Source of the DNA: Candidatus Izemoplasma sp.
GTDB taxonomy: Bacteria; Bacillota_I; Bacilli_A; Izemoplasmatales; Izemoplasmataceae
Direction: 5' to 3'
DNA: 43,383 nt
Assembly: GCA_029939945.1 (NCBI GenBank)
Contig: JAOZRX010000001.1
Coordinates: 1 to 43,383, forward strand
The position numbers and the translations under genes were made by a program. Positions 33,205 to 41,477 of this stretch are shown in pieces. Each line of letters starts with the position of its first letter. The first letter of the stretch is position 1. The notes under the pieces were generated by a model. It saw nothing but the letters and a program-made list of their open reading frames with translations. It was not told the origin of the DNA and made no database searches.

Positions 33205-34818
33205 ATGTTATACAAAAATAAACAAATTGAAAAATCATTAACGGAAATGGGTTTTGAAGAATTTACGGAAATTCAAGCAAAGACAATTCCACTACTTAAC
33301 GAAGGAAAAGATGTAATTGGGCACTCTCAGACTGGTACTGGGAAGACAGCTGCATTCACTATTCCAATACTAGAAAATCTTAATTATGAAAATAATTTAA
33401 TCCAAGCGATTATTTTATGTCCTACCAGAGAACTTGCAGTACAAGTAAAACGCGAAATCGATAAAATTGGTAAATACATTCAAAAATTAAAAACAGTTTG
33501 TGTTTACGGTGGCGAACCTATATCTAAACAAATTCATGCTTTAAAGCGAAAACCACAAATCATTATAGGTACTCCTGGAAGAACTATCGATCATATTAAT
33601 CGAAAGTTAATTAAGCTGCAAAACGTTAAATTTGTAATATTAGATGAAGGCGACGAAATGTTGAAAATGGGATTCAAAGAAGACATCGAAACAATTTTAG
33701 ACGCAACTAACGCGACTCATCAAACAATGATATTTAGTGCAACAATGCCAAAGACAATTCAAAACATTGCTAAAAGATATATGAATGATCCTGTTCATGT
33801 AACTGTAGTAACTGGAGAAGAAGCTAATAAAGACATTACGCAATACTATTATACTGTTAATGAAAAGAATAAACTTGAAGCAGTTTCAAGATTACTTCAT
33901 GTTTATAATCCTAAATTAACATTAATATTTTGTAACACTAAAAGAAAAGTAGATGATGTTACAAGAGAATTAATAAAAAAAGGATACAACGTTGATAAGA
34001 TTCATGGTGAATTACCTCAAACAGCACGTTTAGACGTGCTTAACAAATTCCACCATGAAGTATTAGAAATCCTTGTAGCAACTGATGTTGCCGCACGTGG
34101 ATTAGATATTAAAAACGTTGGAGTTGTAATTAACTATGATGTACCTGAAAAAGCAGAGTATTATGTTCATAGAATTGGCCGTACAGGTAGAATAGGAAAC
34201 AAAGGATATGCCTTTGCTTTAGTAAATAGAAAAGACATGGGAAGATTAGAACAAGTCATGAGATTTACTAAACAAACAATTAAGAAAAGAAATATTCCTA
34301 CTCCAGAAAAAGTAATCAAAGTAAAACAAGAAAAAGAACTAGAAGAAATTATGGACATTGTAAATAACCAATCTACAAATAGACAAGTAGACCTTGCACA
34401 AAAATTACTTGAAGGAAATGAACCTTTGAAAATTGTTTGTGCATTACTAAGCAAAATAGAGAAAAAAGATACTTCAGGTAGAGTCTTTGGAGATATTAAT
34501 GAAAATATTTCAAAAGGTTCAAATAGAAGAAGTGGTGGAAGAAACGATCGTTCTTCAAGTAGAAGAAATGATGGTGACATGGTAAGATTCCATATTAATA
34601 TTGGTACAGGACTTGGACTATCTCCGAAAAAACTTGCTGAGTTTATTGGTGAGAAAACTAAGTTAAGAAACCAACAAATTAAGGATATTACTATTAGACA
34701 TGCATTCTCTTTCTTCACTGTTAATAAAAAACATGAAAAAATGGTTATGAAGACTTTATCTAACTTTACTTATCAAGGAAAAAGAACTTCAATTCAACGT
34801 GCAAAAGAAAAACAATAA
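33205..34818 (+). CDS. DEAD-box-family RNA helicase with DbpA-type RNA-binding domain
   Basis: Unwinds RNA using ATP, probably in ribosome assembly or RNA decay. Motifs in order: Q motif, SQTGTGKT (I), PTRELA (Ia), TPGR (Ib), VILDEGD (II), SAT (III), ARGLDI (V), HRIGRTGR (VI). Motif II is DEGD, not DEAD. After a Ser/Arg/Gly-rich linker, the last ~80 residues (VRFHINIGTGLGLSPKKLAEFI) form a DbpA-like RRM. 537 residues from ATG 33205 (AGGAGG four bases upstream); the track's GTG overlaps the ribosome site. Monocistronic. Confidence 0.92.
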   Translation: MLYKNKQIEKSLTEMGFEEFTEIQAKTIPLLNEGKDVIGHSQTGTGKTAAFTIPILENLNYENNLIQAIILCPTRELAVQVKREIDKIGKYIQKLKTVCVYGGEPISKQIHALKRKPQIIIGTPGRTIDHINRKLIKLQNVKFVILDEGDEMLKMGFKEDIETILDATNATHQTMIFSATMPKTIQNIAKRYMNDPVHVTVVTGEEANKDITQYYYTVNEKNKLEAVSRLLHVYNPKLTLIFCNTKRKVDDVTRELIKKGYNVDKIHGELPQTARLDVLNKFHHEVLEILVATDVAARGLDIKNVGVVINYDVPEKAEYYVHRIGRTGRIGNKGYAFALVNRKDMGRLEQVMRFTKQTIKKRNIPTPEKVIKVKQEKELEEIMDIVNNQSTNRQVDLAQKLLEGNEPLKIVCALLSKIEKKDTSGRVFGDINENISKGSNRRSGGRNDRSSSRRNDGDMVRFHINIGTGLGLSPKKLAEFIGEKTKLRNQQIKDITIRHAFSFFTVNKKHEKMVMKTLSNFTYQGKRTSIQRAKEKQ

Positions 34819-34825
34819 CAGTACA

Positions 34826-34855
34826 AAAAGATAATCAACTGATTATCTTTTTTTT
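34826..34855 (+). terminator. Intrinsic terminator of the helicase gene
   Basis: AAAGATAATC pairs with GATTATCTTT over a 4-base loop, followed by an eight-T tract. Confidence 0.88.
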
Positions 34856-34971
34856 GTTTTATTAAATAATTGTATATTTTATAAATAAGCATTTTATCTT
34901 AATTAGAAATATGAGTAAATTATAGCATACTATTGCTAATTTAATATAAAATATATGTGGCAGGTGATATT

Positions 34972-35199
34972 ATGAAAAAAATGATATCCTTAACTGATTC
35001 AATCTATTCTATTGTAAAAGATTATGAAGAAGTTATTGAGGTAATGGAAATCCTAGGATTCGAAGGTATGACTAATAAAAAAACTATTAGCACAGTTGGT
35101 AGAATTATGACCTTGGAAAAAGGAGCTAAATTTAAAAACATTGATATAAATATAATAAAGGATGAATTTGAGAAACATGGATTCATTGTAAAGGAGTAA
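34972..35199 (+). CDS. DUF1858-family small protein
   Basis: A 75-residue protein matching DUF1858: SLTDSIYSIVKDYEEVIEVMEILGFEGMT ... VGRIMTLEKGAKFKNIDI. The domain resembles the N-terminus of ScdA/YtfE and often travels with hemerythrin or DUF438 proteins, as here, where the partner starts 5 bases downstream. No cysteines. I start at ATG 34972 (AGGTG upstream) rather than the track's 34957. Its molecular role is unknown; a redox or NO-stress link is suggested only by company. Confidence 0.8.
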   Translation: MKKMISLTDSIYSIVKDYEEVIEVMEILGFEGMTNKKTISTVGRIMTLEKGAKFKNIDINIIKDEFEKHGFIVKE

Positions 35200-35204
35200 T
35201 AGTT

Positions 35205-36431
35205 ATGAGTGAATTTATTAATAATGATTCTTTGAGAAGAGAAAAGTTAAAAGCTTTGATTAAAGAATTACATGCAGGTGCGACTGTAGAAGATGTGAAG
35301 GATAGATTTAAGACTGAATTTGGAGGAATAACTACAACAGAAATATCGCAAATGGAACAAGAACTTGTTGCTGAAGGACTTCCAATTGAAGAAGTTCAAA
35401 AATTGTGTGATGTTCATGCTTCTGTGTTTGATGGTTCGATTGAAGATATTCATCCAAAAAAAGATAACGCGCAGATTAAAGGACACCCAGTTTATGTTTT
35501 CTCACTTGAAAATGATAAACTAGAAGAAGTAATTAAAGATGAAATAACACCTTATATTGAAACACTTAAAAAAGGATTAGATAACACAGCAATCTTAATG
35601 TTGAGAATTGGATTTGAGCGTTTAGCTCAAATCAATATTCATTATTCTCGTAAAGAAAATGTGCTTTTTCCAATGCTTGAGAAACATGATATTACAGCTC
35701 CACCTAAAGTAATGTGGGGAATAGATGATGAAATCAGAAGTGAGATAAAAGAAGTATTATCTATCTTATCTCAAAATACATTTGACAAAAATACATTAGT
35801 TCAAAAGGCTACTAGGACAATCACAAAGACGTCAGAAATGATTTTCAAAGAAAATAATATTTTAATTCCTTTAATGAACACTACTTTCTCATTAGTAGAA
35901 TGGTACAATATTGATAAAGCACAAAGAGAATTTGGATTATGCTTAATTGAAGCTCAAGAAGATTGGGATATCAAAATCGATGATTTAGACAAAGAAGAAC
36001 TTGCTGAGGAAGTTACAAATCAAGATGGTGAAATAAAGTTTGATGCTGGTTCATTAGTTCCTGAGGAAATTAACGCAATATTAAATACAATACCTTTGGA
36101 TATTACTTTCGTTGATAAAAATGACAAAGTCAAATACTTTACACAAGGTAAAGAAAGAATCTTTGATCGTCCAGTTACAATTATTGGAAGAGAAGTTAGT
36201 ATGTGTCACCCACCATCAAGTGTTCATATCGTTGAGCAAATCGTTGATGATTTTAGAACAGGTAAAAAAGATAATGAAGATTTTTGGATAAAAATGGGAC
36301 CTAAATTTATTTATATACGTTACTTTGCAGTAAGAAATAAAGTTGGAGAATTCCTTGGAACATTAGAGGTTACTCAAAATATTAAACCTATTGTTGAACT
36401 CGTTGGTGAAAAACGATTAATGAGTAATTAA
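35205..36431 (+). CDS. DUF438 / hemerythrin-like / PAS protein
   Basis: A 408-residue soluble protein: DUF438 (about 15-85), a hemerythrin-like HHE region (about 90-240, with HPVYVFSLENDKLEE and HYSRKENVLFPMLEKHD supplying His/Glu di-iron ligands), an acidic linker, and a C-terminal PAS domain with GREVSMCHPPSSVHIVEQI and EFLGTLEVTQNI. The CHPP motif is typical of the PAS variant in this family and could hold heme or another ligand. Probably an O2/NO/redox sensor or di-iron protein of anaerobes; no output domain is visible. Ribosome site AAGGAG; coupled with the DUF1858 gene. Confidence 0.85.
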   Translation: MSEFINNDSLRREKLKALIKELHAGATVEDVKDRFKTEFGGITTTEISQMEQELVAEGLPIEEVQKLCDVHASVFDGSIEDIHPKKDNAQIKGHPVYVFSLENDKLEEVIKDEITPYIETLKKGLDNTAILMLRIGFERLAQINIHYSRKENVLFPMLEKHDITAPPKVMWGIDDEIRSEIKEVLSILSQNTFDKNTLVQKATRTITKTSEMIFKENNILIPLMNTTFSLVEWYNIDKAQREFGLCLIEAQEDWDIKIDDLDKEELAEEVTNQDGEIKFDAGSLVPEEINAILNTIPLDITFVDKNDKVKYFTQGKERIFDRPVTIIGREVSMCHPPSSVHIVEQIVDDFRTGKKDNEDFWIKMGPKFIYIRYFAVRNKVGEFLGTLEVTQNIKPIVELVGEKRLMSN

Positions 36432-36447
36432 ATCTTAATAGTATATC

Positions 36448-36486
36448 AAAAAAGTACAATTAGAATCTCTCAATTGTACTTTTTTA
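36448..36486 (+). terminator. Intrinsic terminator after the DUF438 gene
   Basis: AAAAAAGTACAATT and AATTGTACTTTTTT form a perfect 14-base stem over a 10-base loop; the T run is part of the stem's 3' end. Confidence 0.85.
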
Positions 36487-36640
36487 TTATCTATATTTTG
36501 ATTTGGTTTAGATAAAATTCATTGTAACTCAGTAAATCTAGGTTAACTTATATATATTTAGATAAGGGGTTCGTATATCGCATACAAACTAACTAAGCCT
36601 GATTTTAGTTGGGTTTCTTATTTAAGTATTTGAATATATA

Positions 36641-36649
36641 TGGTATAAT
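36641..36649 (+). promoter_or_regulatory. Extended -10 promoter of the V-ATPase operon
   Basis: TGGTATAAT fits the extended -10 pattern TGnTATAAT; a -35 is poor. It leaves a ~85-base leader before ntpF. Confidence 0.55.
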
Positions 36650-36739
36650 TATGCTGGTAATTTTATCTGTTTATTTAAAAAGATTCCTTCTTCCAACTTT
36701 TAATAAACTGGAAGGAAATTTATTTAAGGAGAACTAAAA

Positions 36740-37051
36740 ATGAGAAAAATCACTCGTGAAGTAGTAGAAATTGACAAGGAAATGAGAGATATTATCAAGA
36801 ATATTTTAGAGGAAAAGGAAAAAATTCCTGAATTTCTTCATGCTGAAAAAGAGAAGATATCTTTGGAAGAAAGACAAAAAGCTGAAGATATTATTGAAAA
36901 AAGAAAACAAGAGATAGAAATTGATCTTAAGCGCAGATTGGATAATGCAAAAAAGGAATATACTGTATCCAAAGATTATATTGACAAGACATTTAATAAA
37001 TATCGAGAAGAGTGGGTTAAAGAAATATTTGAATATTGTATATCTGAGTAA
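36740..37051 (+). CDS. ntpF: V-type ATPase peripheral-stalk subunit (G/H, NtpF-like)
   Basis: A 103-residue, highly charged, almost entirely helical protein (long Glu/Lys/Arg heptad-like stretch from 20 to 85), as expected for the coiled-coil stalk subunit that pairs with subunit E. Sequence identity to any one family is weak, so the call relies on its composition and its first place in the operon, as in Enterococcus hirae ntpF. ATG with AAGGAGA upstream. Confidence 0.75.
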   Translation: MRKITREVVEIDKEMRDIIKNILEEKEKIPEFLHAEKEKISLEERQKAEDIIEKRKQEIEIDLKRRLDNAKKEYTVSKDYIDKTFNKYREEWVKEIFEYCISE

Positions 37052-37068
37052 AAAACAGAGGTGGATTT

Positions 37069-38106
37069 ATGGGTTCATTTACTAGTAACGCAATTATATC
37101 AAAAGCAAAGAATATATATGGAAATAGATTAAAAAAAGAAGACTATGACTACATGGTCTCTTTGAAAAGTGTTTCTGAAGTAGAGTTATATTTGAAGACA
37201 AAACATTATTATAAAGACTCTTTAAAGAATACACAAAGCGGTTTTGTTCATCGTGGACAACTTGAAGAGATTATTAGGAAAGTTATTTTTTCACACTCAT
37301 TAAAGTTAGTACATTTCATTAAAACAAAAGATTATTCATTTTACACATTGAACATGGTTCAGCGGGAAATAGATATTGTTCTTTCAGTTTTACGTGCGAT
37401 TATTTCAGGAGAATATGATGCTATGTTAGCTAATTATCCTTCTCATTTTAAAAAGCATGCAAGTTTTGATTTAGATAAGCTAACTATCTCAAAAACATAT
37501 GATGATTTACTGGATTCCCTAAAAAACACAAGATATTTTGAAGTATTACAACCATTTTATGAGAAAGAGACAGAGTTGATTAAGTATGTAGCAATTGAAC
37601 AGTCTTTAGATATCTTATTCTATGATGTTGTTTTTCAGCGAATAGCTGATAATTATAAACGAAAACATAGAGAAAAGTTAGAAATTATTTTTTCTACAAA
37701 AATCGAGTTAAACAATATTGTTAAGATATATCGTTTAAAAAAATTCTACAAAGCTGATAGAGAAACAATTTTAGAATCATTAATACTTAAATACTCGAGG
37801 ATAAGTAGTAAGAAACTTGAAGAAATTATTTCTTTAGATGATGCAGATTTAATCTTGCAATACTTAGAAAAATCTGAATATTCTAAATATATGGATGAGA
37901 AAGAATATATATACGTTGAGTATTACGCAGAACGTATGAAATATAATCTTTCGAAGAGATATATGTATTTCTCAAATGATGCTCCTGAAGTATATTCTGC
38001 ATTTATTATCTTAATGGAAATAGAAAGAGATAATTTGTTTAATATAATAGAAGGTATCAGGTATGAACTTGAGGAAGAAGAAATAAGAAGAATGTTGATA
38101 TACTAG
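37069..38106 (+). CDS. ntpC: V-type ATPase subunit C (central stalk/membrane socket)
   Basis: Connects the rotor ring to the central stalk. A 345-residue, mainly helical soluble protein. The N-terminus FTSNAIISKAKNIYGNRLKKEDYDYMVSLKSVSEVELYL has the family pattern of a Lys-Arg-rich helix followed by LL/SVxEVxxYL. It lies between ntpF and ntpI rather than after ntpE as in Enterococcus. ATG with GAGGTGG upstream. Confidence 0.87.
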   Translation: MGSFTSNAIISKAKNIYGNRLKKEDYDYMVSLKSVSEVELYLKTKHYYKDSLKNTQSGFVHRGQLEEIIRKVIFSHSLKLVHFIKTKDYSFYTLNMVQREIDIVLSVLRAIISGEYDAMLANYPSHFKKHASFDLDKLTISKTYDDLLDSLKNTRYFEVLQPFYEKETELIKYVAIEQSLDILFYDVVFQRIADNYKRKHREKLEIIFSTKIELNNIVKIYRLKKFYKADRETILESLILKYSRISSKKLEEIISLDDADLILQYLEKSEYSKYMDEKEYIYVEYYAERMKYNLSKRYMYFSNDAPEVYSAFIILMEIERDNLFNIIEGIRYELEEEEIRRMLIY

Positions 38107-38123
38107 AGAAGAGGTGAATCTAG

Positions 38124-40046
38124 ATGGCAATCGCAAAAACAAATCTTATTAATATTACTGCACATATGGAATATCTTGATGTTGCTTTGGAGAAATTTAT
38201 CAATTTAAAGTGCTTTCATCCAATTGAATCAAGCATGATTGTTGGAAAAGTACATGGATTGACAACTTTTCATTCGGAAAATCCATGTAGTATTTCTCTA
38301 AATGAGATACTAGAAATTGAAAAGGAATTCAATTTTAAGATTGAAGAAATAAAAGTAGAATATATCGATCGCTCTATAGATGCAGTATGTGGTATTATTA
38401 CGTCAATACATAAAAAATTAAAGAAACTAGTTGAAAAAAGAAGAGATATTCAAGATCAAATTAAAAAACATGAAGATGCTTTAGTTCAAATTAGGAATAT
38501 TGAGTCGCTAGATATTTCATTTGATGACATGTTTTTATGCGAGTATATTTCTGTTCGAGTAGGAAGAATTCCTAAAGATAGTATTGAAAAACTAAGATTT
38601 TATCGATCAAGACCATTTGTTTTTATGTCTTTTAGTGAGGATGAACACTATTCATGGTGCATGTATTTTACTGCGAATAGATTTAAAAGAGAGGTAGACA
38701 ATATATTCTCATCATTATTCTTTACTAGAATATTTATTCCTGAATTTGTGCATGGGAAACCTCAAGATGCAGAAATTGTATTACAAAATGAAATTTATAA
38801 TGCAAAAAACGATTTAGATAGACTTCAGGAGGAAGTTGATAAATTTCTAATTGATTCTAGTGAAAATTTATCATATTCTAAGAGTTCATTAAAGTATATA
38901 TCAAAAATTAATGAAGCAAAGAAATATGTTGTTGGATTAGGAGATAAATTCATAATTACTGGTTTTGTTGAAGAAATCGATGTAGATACAGTATTAGGTA
39001 AGTACGAAGAAATTGAAGAAATAGCTGTTGAAGTTTTCCCATCTGATTATGATAAGAGGTTAACACCTCCAACAAAATTAAAAAATGGATGGTTCAGTAA
39101 ACCATTTTCAATGTTTGTTGAAATGTATGGATTACCTAGTACAAAAGATATTGATCCTACTCCTTTCGTTGCTATTACGTATTGTTTGCTATTTGGAATA
39201 ATGTTTGGAGACGTGGGACAAGGATTGCTACTTGCATTACTTGGATTCATGCTTGTAAAATTCAAAGGATTAAGAATTGGTAAAATAGGGATTAGAGTTG
39301 GAATTTCCGCTGCATTTTTTGGGTTAATATACGGATCAGTTTTCGGAAATGAGGAGATTTTAAATCCTTTATATACAGATATTCTTGGATTTAGTCATAA
39401 GCCTATACATGTGATGGATTCTAATTTTACAATGACATTATTATTAGCTGCAATAGCAATTGGAGGCTCCTTAATTGTTCTATCGATGGGGTTAAATATT
39501 TATACAAATATGAAGAAAAAACATTACGCAGAAGTTTTATTTTCTCATAATGGATTAGCTGGATTGTTATTCTACTTATTCATTGGAGTAGGGTTTGCAG
39601 TTCAAAGTACATATGATATAGTTGTATTTAATAATTTAACGATTATATTACTTGTAGCCATACCGTTAATATTAATATTCATGGCAGAACCTTTAGATAG
39701 ATTGTTTGATAAAGAAAAAATGTTTCCTGATGGAATCGGAGGATTTTTCACAGAAGGGATCTTTGAGTTATTTGAAGTGCTTTTATCATATATTACTAAT
39801 ACGATGAGTTTTATGCGTGTTGGAGGATTTGTTTTAGCACATGCAGGAATGATGTTAGTTGTTTACAGTTTAATGTCTATGCAGAGTGGAGTAGTAGGAA
39901 CAACAATTGTATTTATTTTCGGGAACTTATTCGTAATGGCTCTTGAAGGATTGATTGTTGGAATTCAAGTGTTACGTTTAGAGTTTTTCGAAATGTTTTC
40001 ACGTTACTACAAAGGTGATGGCTTGGCATTTGAGACTTTTAAATAA
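38124..40046 (+). CDS. ntpI: V-type ATPase membrane subunit I (a-subunit)
   Basis: Provides the ion half-channels next to the rotor ring. The first ~330 residues are soluble and helical (stator arm); the last ~310 hold about seven membrane helices. DPTPFVAITYCLLFGIMFGD is a family signature, and the essential Arg is likely in SFMRVGGFVLAHAG (near 566). 640 residues, normal. ATG with GAGGTGA upstream. Ion specificity is not readable here. Confidence 0.93.
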   Translation: MAIAKTNLINITAHMEYLDVALEKFINLKCFHPIESSMIVGKVHGLTTFHSENPCSISLNEILEIEKEFNFKIEEIKVEYIDRSIDAVCGIITSIHKKLKKLVEKRRDIQDQIKKHEDALVQIRNIESLDISFDDMFLCEYISVRVGRIPKDSIEKLRFYRSRPFVFMSFSEDEHYSWCMYFTANRFKREVDNIFSSLFFTRIFIPEFVHGKPQDAEIVLQNEIYNAKNDLDRLQEEVDKFLIDSSENLSYSKSSLKYISKINEAKKYVVGLGDKFIITGFVEEIDVDTVLGKYEEIEEIAVEVFPSDYDKRLTPPTKLKNGWFSKPFSMFVEMYGLPSTKDIDPTPFVAITYCLLFGIMFGDVGQGLLLALLGFMLVKFKGLRIGKIGIRVGISAAFFGLIYGSVFGNEEILNPLYTDILGFSHKPIHVMDSNFTMTLLLAAIAIGGSLIVLSMGLNIYTNMKKKHYAEVLFSHNGLAGLLFYLFIGVGFAVQSTYDIVVFNNLTIILLVAIPLILIFMAEPLDRLFDKEKMFPDGIGGFFTEGIFELFEVLLSYITNTMSFMRVGGFVLAHAGMMLVVYSLMSMQSGVVGTTIVFIFGNLFVMALEGLIVGIQVLRLEFFEMFSRYYKGDGLAFETFK

Positions 40047-40064
40047 GAATAGGAGGAATTTGAA

Positions 40065-40508
40065 ATGTTAAACGGAATTGAATTTTTATTACCATTAATA
40101 TTGTTATTATTAACATTTTTACCATTCGTTAAAGTATTTAGGGAAAAAGTAAAAAAAGAATCTTTTGTTAGAAGATTAGTTACACAAATTTCATTATTTG
40201 CTGCATTATCTGTTTTTACTTTCTTCTTTGCTATAAGTAATCAAGTTGTATTTGCAGCTGATGATGTTATTACTAGTGGTATTGAAGGAACTTTAGCACA
40301 AGGACTTGGGTTCTTAAGTGCTGCTTTAGCTACAGGATTAAGCGCAGTAGGAGCAGGAATTGCTGTTGCAGCAGCTGCACCAGCAGCAATAGGTGCTTTT
40401 TCAGAAAATGAAAAGAACTTCGGTAAATCATTAATTTTTGTTGCCCTTGGAGAAGGAGTAGCAATTTACGGTTTATTAATATCGATTCTAATTATCAATA
40501 AATTATAG
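40065..40508 (+). CDS. ntpK: V-type ATPase rotor subunit K (c-subunit) with N-terminal extension
   Basis: The proteolipid of the rotor ring. The last ~75 residues are one c-type hairpin: a Gly/Ala-rich helix (GLGFLSAALATGLSAVGAG), polar loop SENEKNFGKS, and an ion-binding helix with the conserved Glu in LGEGVAIYGLL. Before it lie ~75 residues with two hydrophobic segments (5-22, 38-66), the second ending in FAADD like a signal-peptide site. The PETQ/PGTQ pattern common in other K subunits is GEGVA here. 147 residues. AGGAGG precedes the ATG. Confidence 0.9.
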   Translation: MLNGIEFLLPLILLLLTFLPFVKVFREKVKKESFVRRLVTQISLFAALSVFTFFFAISNQVVFAADDVITSGIEGTLAQGLGFLSAALATGLSAVGAGIAVAAAAPAAIGAFSENEKNFGKSLIFVALGEGVAIYGLLISILIINKL

Positions 40509-40529
40509 TATAAAGAGAGTTGGATTTTT

Positions 40530-40838
40530 ATGAAATTTTTCTTACTTTCTGACAATATCGATACTCAAGTTGGTATGAGACTTGTTGGAATTGAAAGTGT
40601 AATAGTTAATAAGAAGGAAGATTTAATTGAAGAACTCGAAAAAGTGTTAGCCAATCCCAATATAGCTATTCTTTTAATCACGACTAAATTAGTTGAATTA
40701 GCTCCTAAAATGATATCTGAGCTAAAACTTAAACAGTCAAAACCTCTAATCGTGGAGATTCCTGATCGACACGGGACATCCAATGTTGGTGAAATGATTA
40801 ATAAATATGTTAGTGAAGCTATTGGCGTAAAGCTATGA
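40530..40838 (+). CDS. ntpG: V-type ATPase subunit F (central stalk, NtpG)
   Basis: A 102-residue alpha/beta protein of the central stalk. The pattern MKFFLLSDNIDTQVGMRLVGIE and a later IAILLITTKLVELAP, then PLIVEIPDRHG, match the F subunit (called NtpG in Enterococcus). ATG start; the ribosome site AGAGAG is weaker than its neighbours'. It is separated from ntpE by 10 bases. Confidence 0.88.
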   Translation: MKFFLLSDNIDTQVGMRLVGIESVIVNKKEDLIEELEKVLANPNIAILLITTKLVELAPKMISELKLKQSKPLIVEIPDRHGTSNVGEMINKYVSEAIGVKL

Positions 40839-40848
40839 GGTGAAAATA

Positions 40849-41454
40849 ATGGAATATAATAATTATGAGAAGTTACTTGATTTCTTTAAAAAGGAAATTA
40901 ATCAGATTGGTTCTGAAAAAATCAAAGAATTAGAAAATGAGATTAGTGAAATTAAAGATAGAGAAATAGGTAAAATAAGAAGCGATATTGAAGAAAATGT
41001 TAACCGATACAAGATGTTTGAATTAAAATCTGTGAATACAGATCATAGTTCAGAAATTAACAAAATAAATAATAAAAACCATCGTCTGTTGATGCAAAAA
41101 AGACAGGAATTAATTGATAGTATTTTCAACGATGTTATAAAAAAAATAAATAAATATATTAAAACTGATAACTACTATCAACTAATGAAAAAAAAATTAT
41201 TAAAGGCTCTTAAAATATTAAAAGCAGATGATATAGTATTTAAATATAAAAAAGATGATAAATTACTAAAAAAAATCTTATCAGAAAATGGATTTAAAGA
41301 TAAAACAACGATTGCAAGCACAGATATATTAATTGGAGGATTTATTGCCTCTAGTGTAAAAAGAAGAATAGAGATTAACGAGACTTTAGATGTAAGACTA
41401 GAAGAGAAAAAACAATGGTTTTTTGAAAATTCCAATCTTTTTATTCGTAACTAG
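40849..41454 (+). CDS. ntpE: V-type ATPase subunit E (peripheral stalk)
   Basis: A 201-residue protein, helical and charged in the first 110 residues, with a smaller globular C-terminus (GGFIASSVKRRIEINETLDVRLEE), the pattern of V/A-type subunit E. It pairs with the NtpF-like subunit. I use ATG 40849 (GAGGTG six bases upstream) over the track's GTG 40840. Composition is Lys/Ile/Asn-rich. Confidence 0.85.
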   Translation: MEYNNYEKLLDFFKKEINQIGSEKIKELENEISEIKDREIGKIRSDIEENVNRYKMFELKSVNTDHSSEINKINNKNHRLLMQKRQELIDSIFNDVIKKINKYIKTDNYYQLMKKKLLKALKILKADDIVFKYKKDDKLLKKILSENGFKDKTTIASTDILIGGFIASSVKRRIEINETLDVRLEEKKQWFFENSNLFIRN

Positions 41455-41477
41455 TTTATTTTTTGCGAGGTGAGATG

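Larger units (their letters stand above)
36432..36739. other. Intergenic region and V-ATPase leader (308 bases)
   Basis: It contains the DUF438 terminator, an AT-rich stretch, an extended -10 promoter, and a leader with a short hairpin (CTTCCA/TGGAAG, 36690-36714) ending just before AAGGAG of ntpF. No RNA family is recognised. Confidence 0.55.

Noticed and set aside
34167-34718. ORF of 183 aa on the minus strand
   Set aside because: Antisense shadow of the helicase gene.
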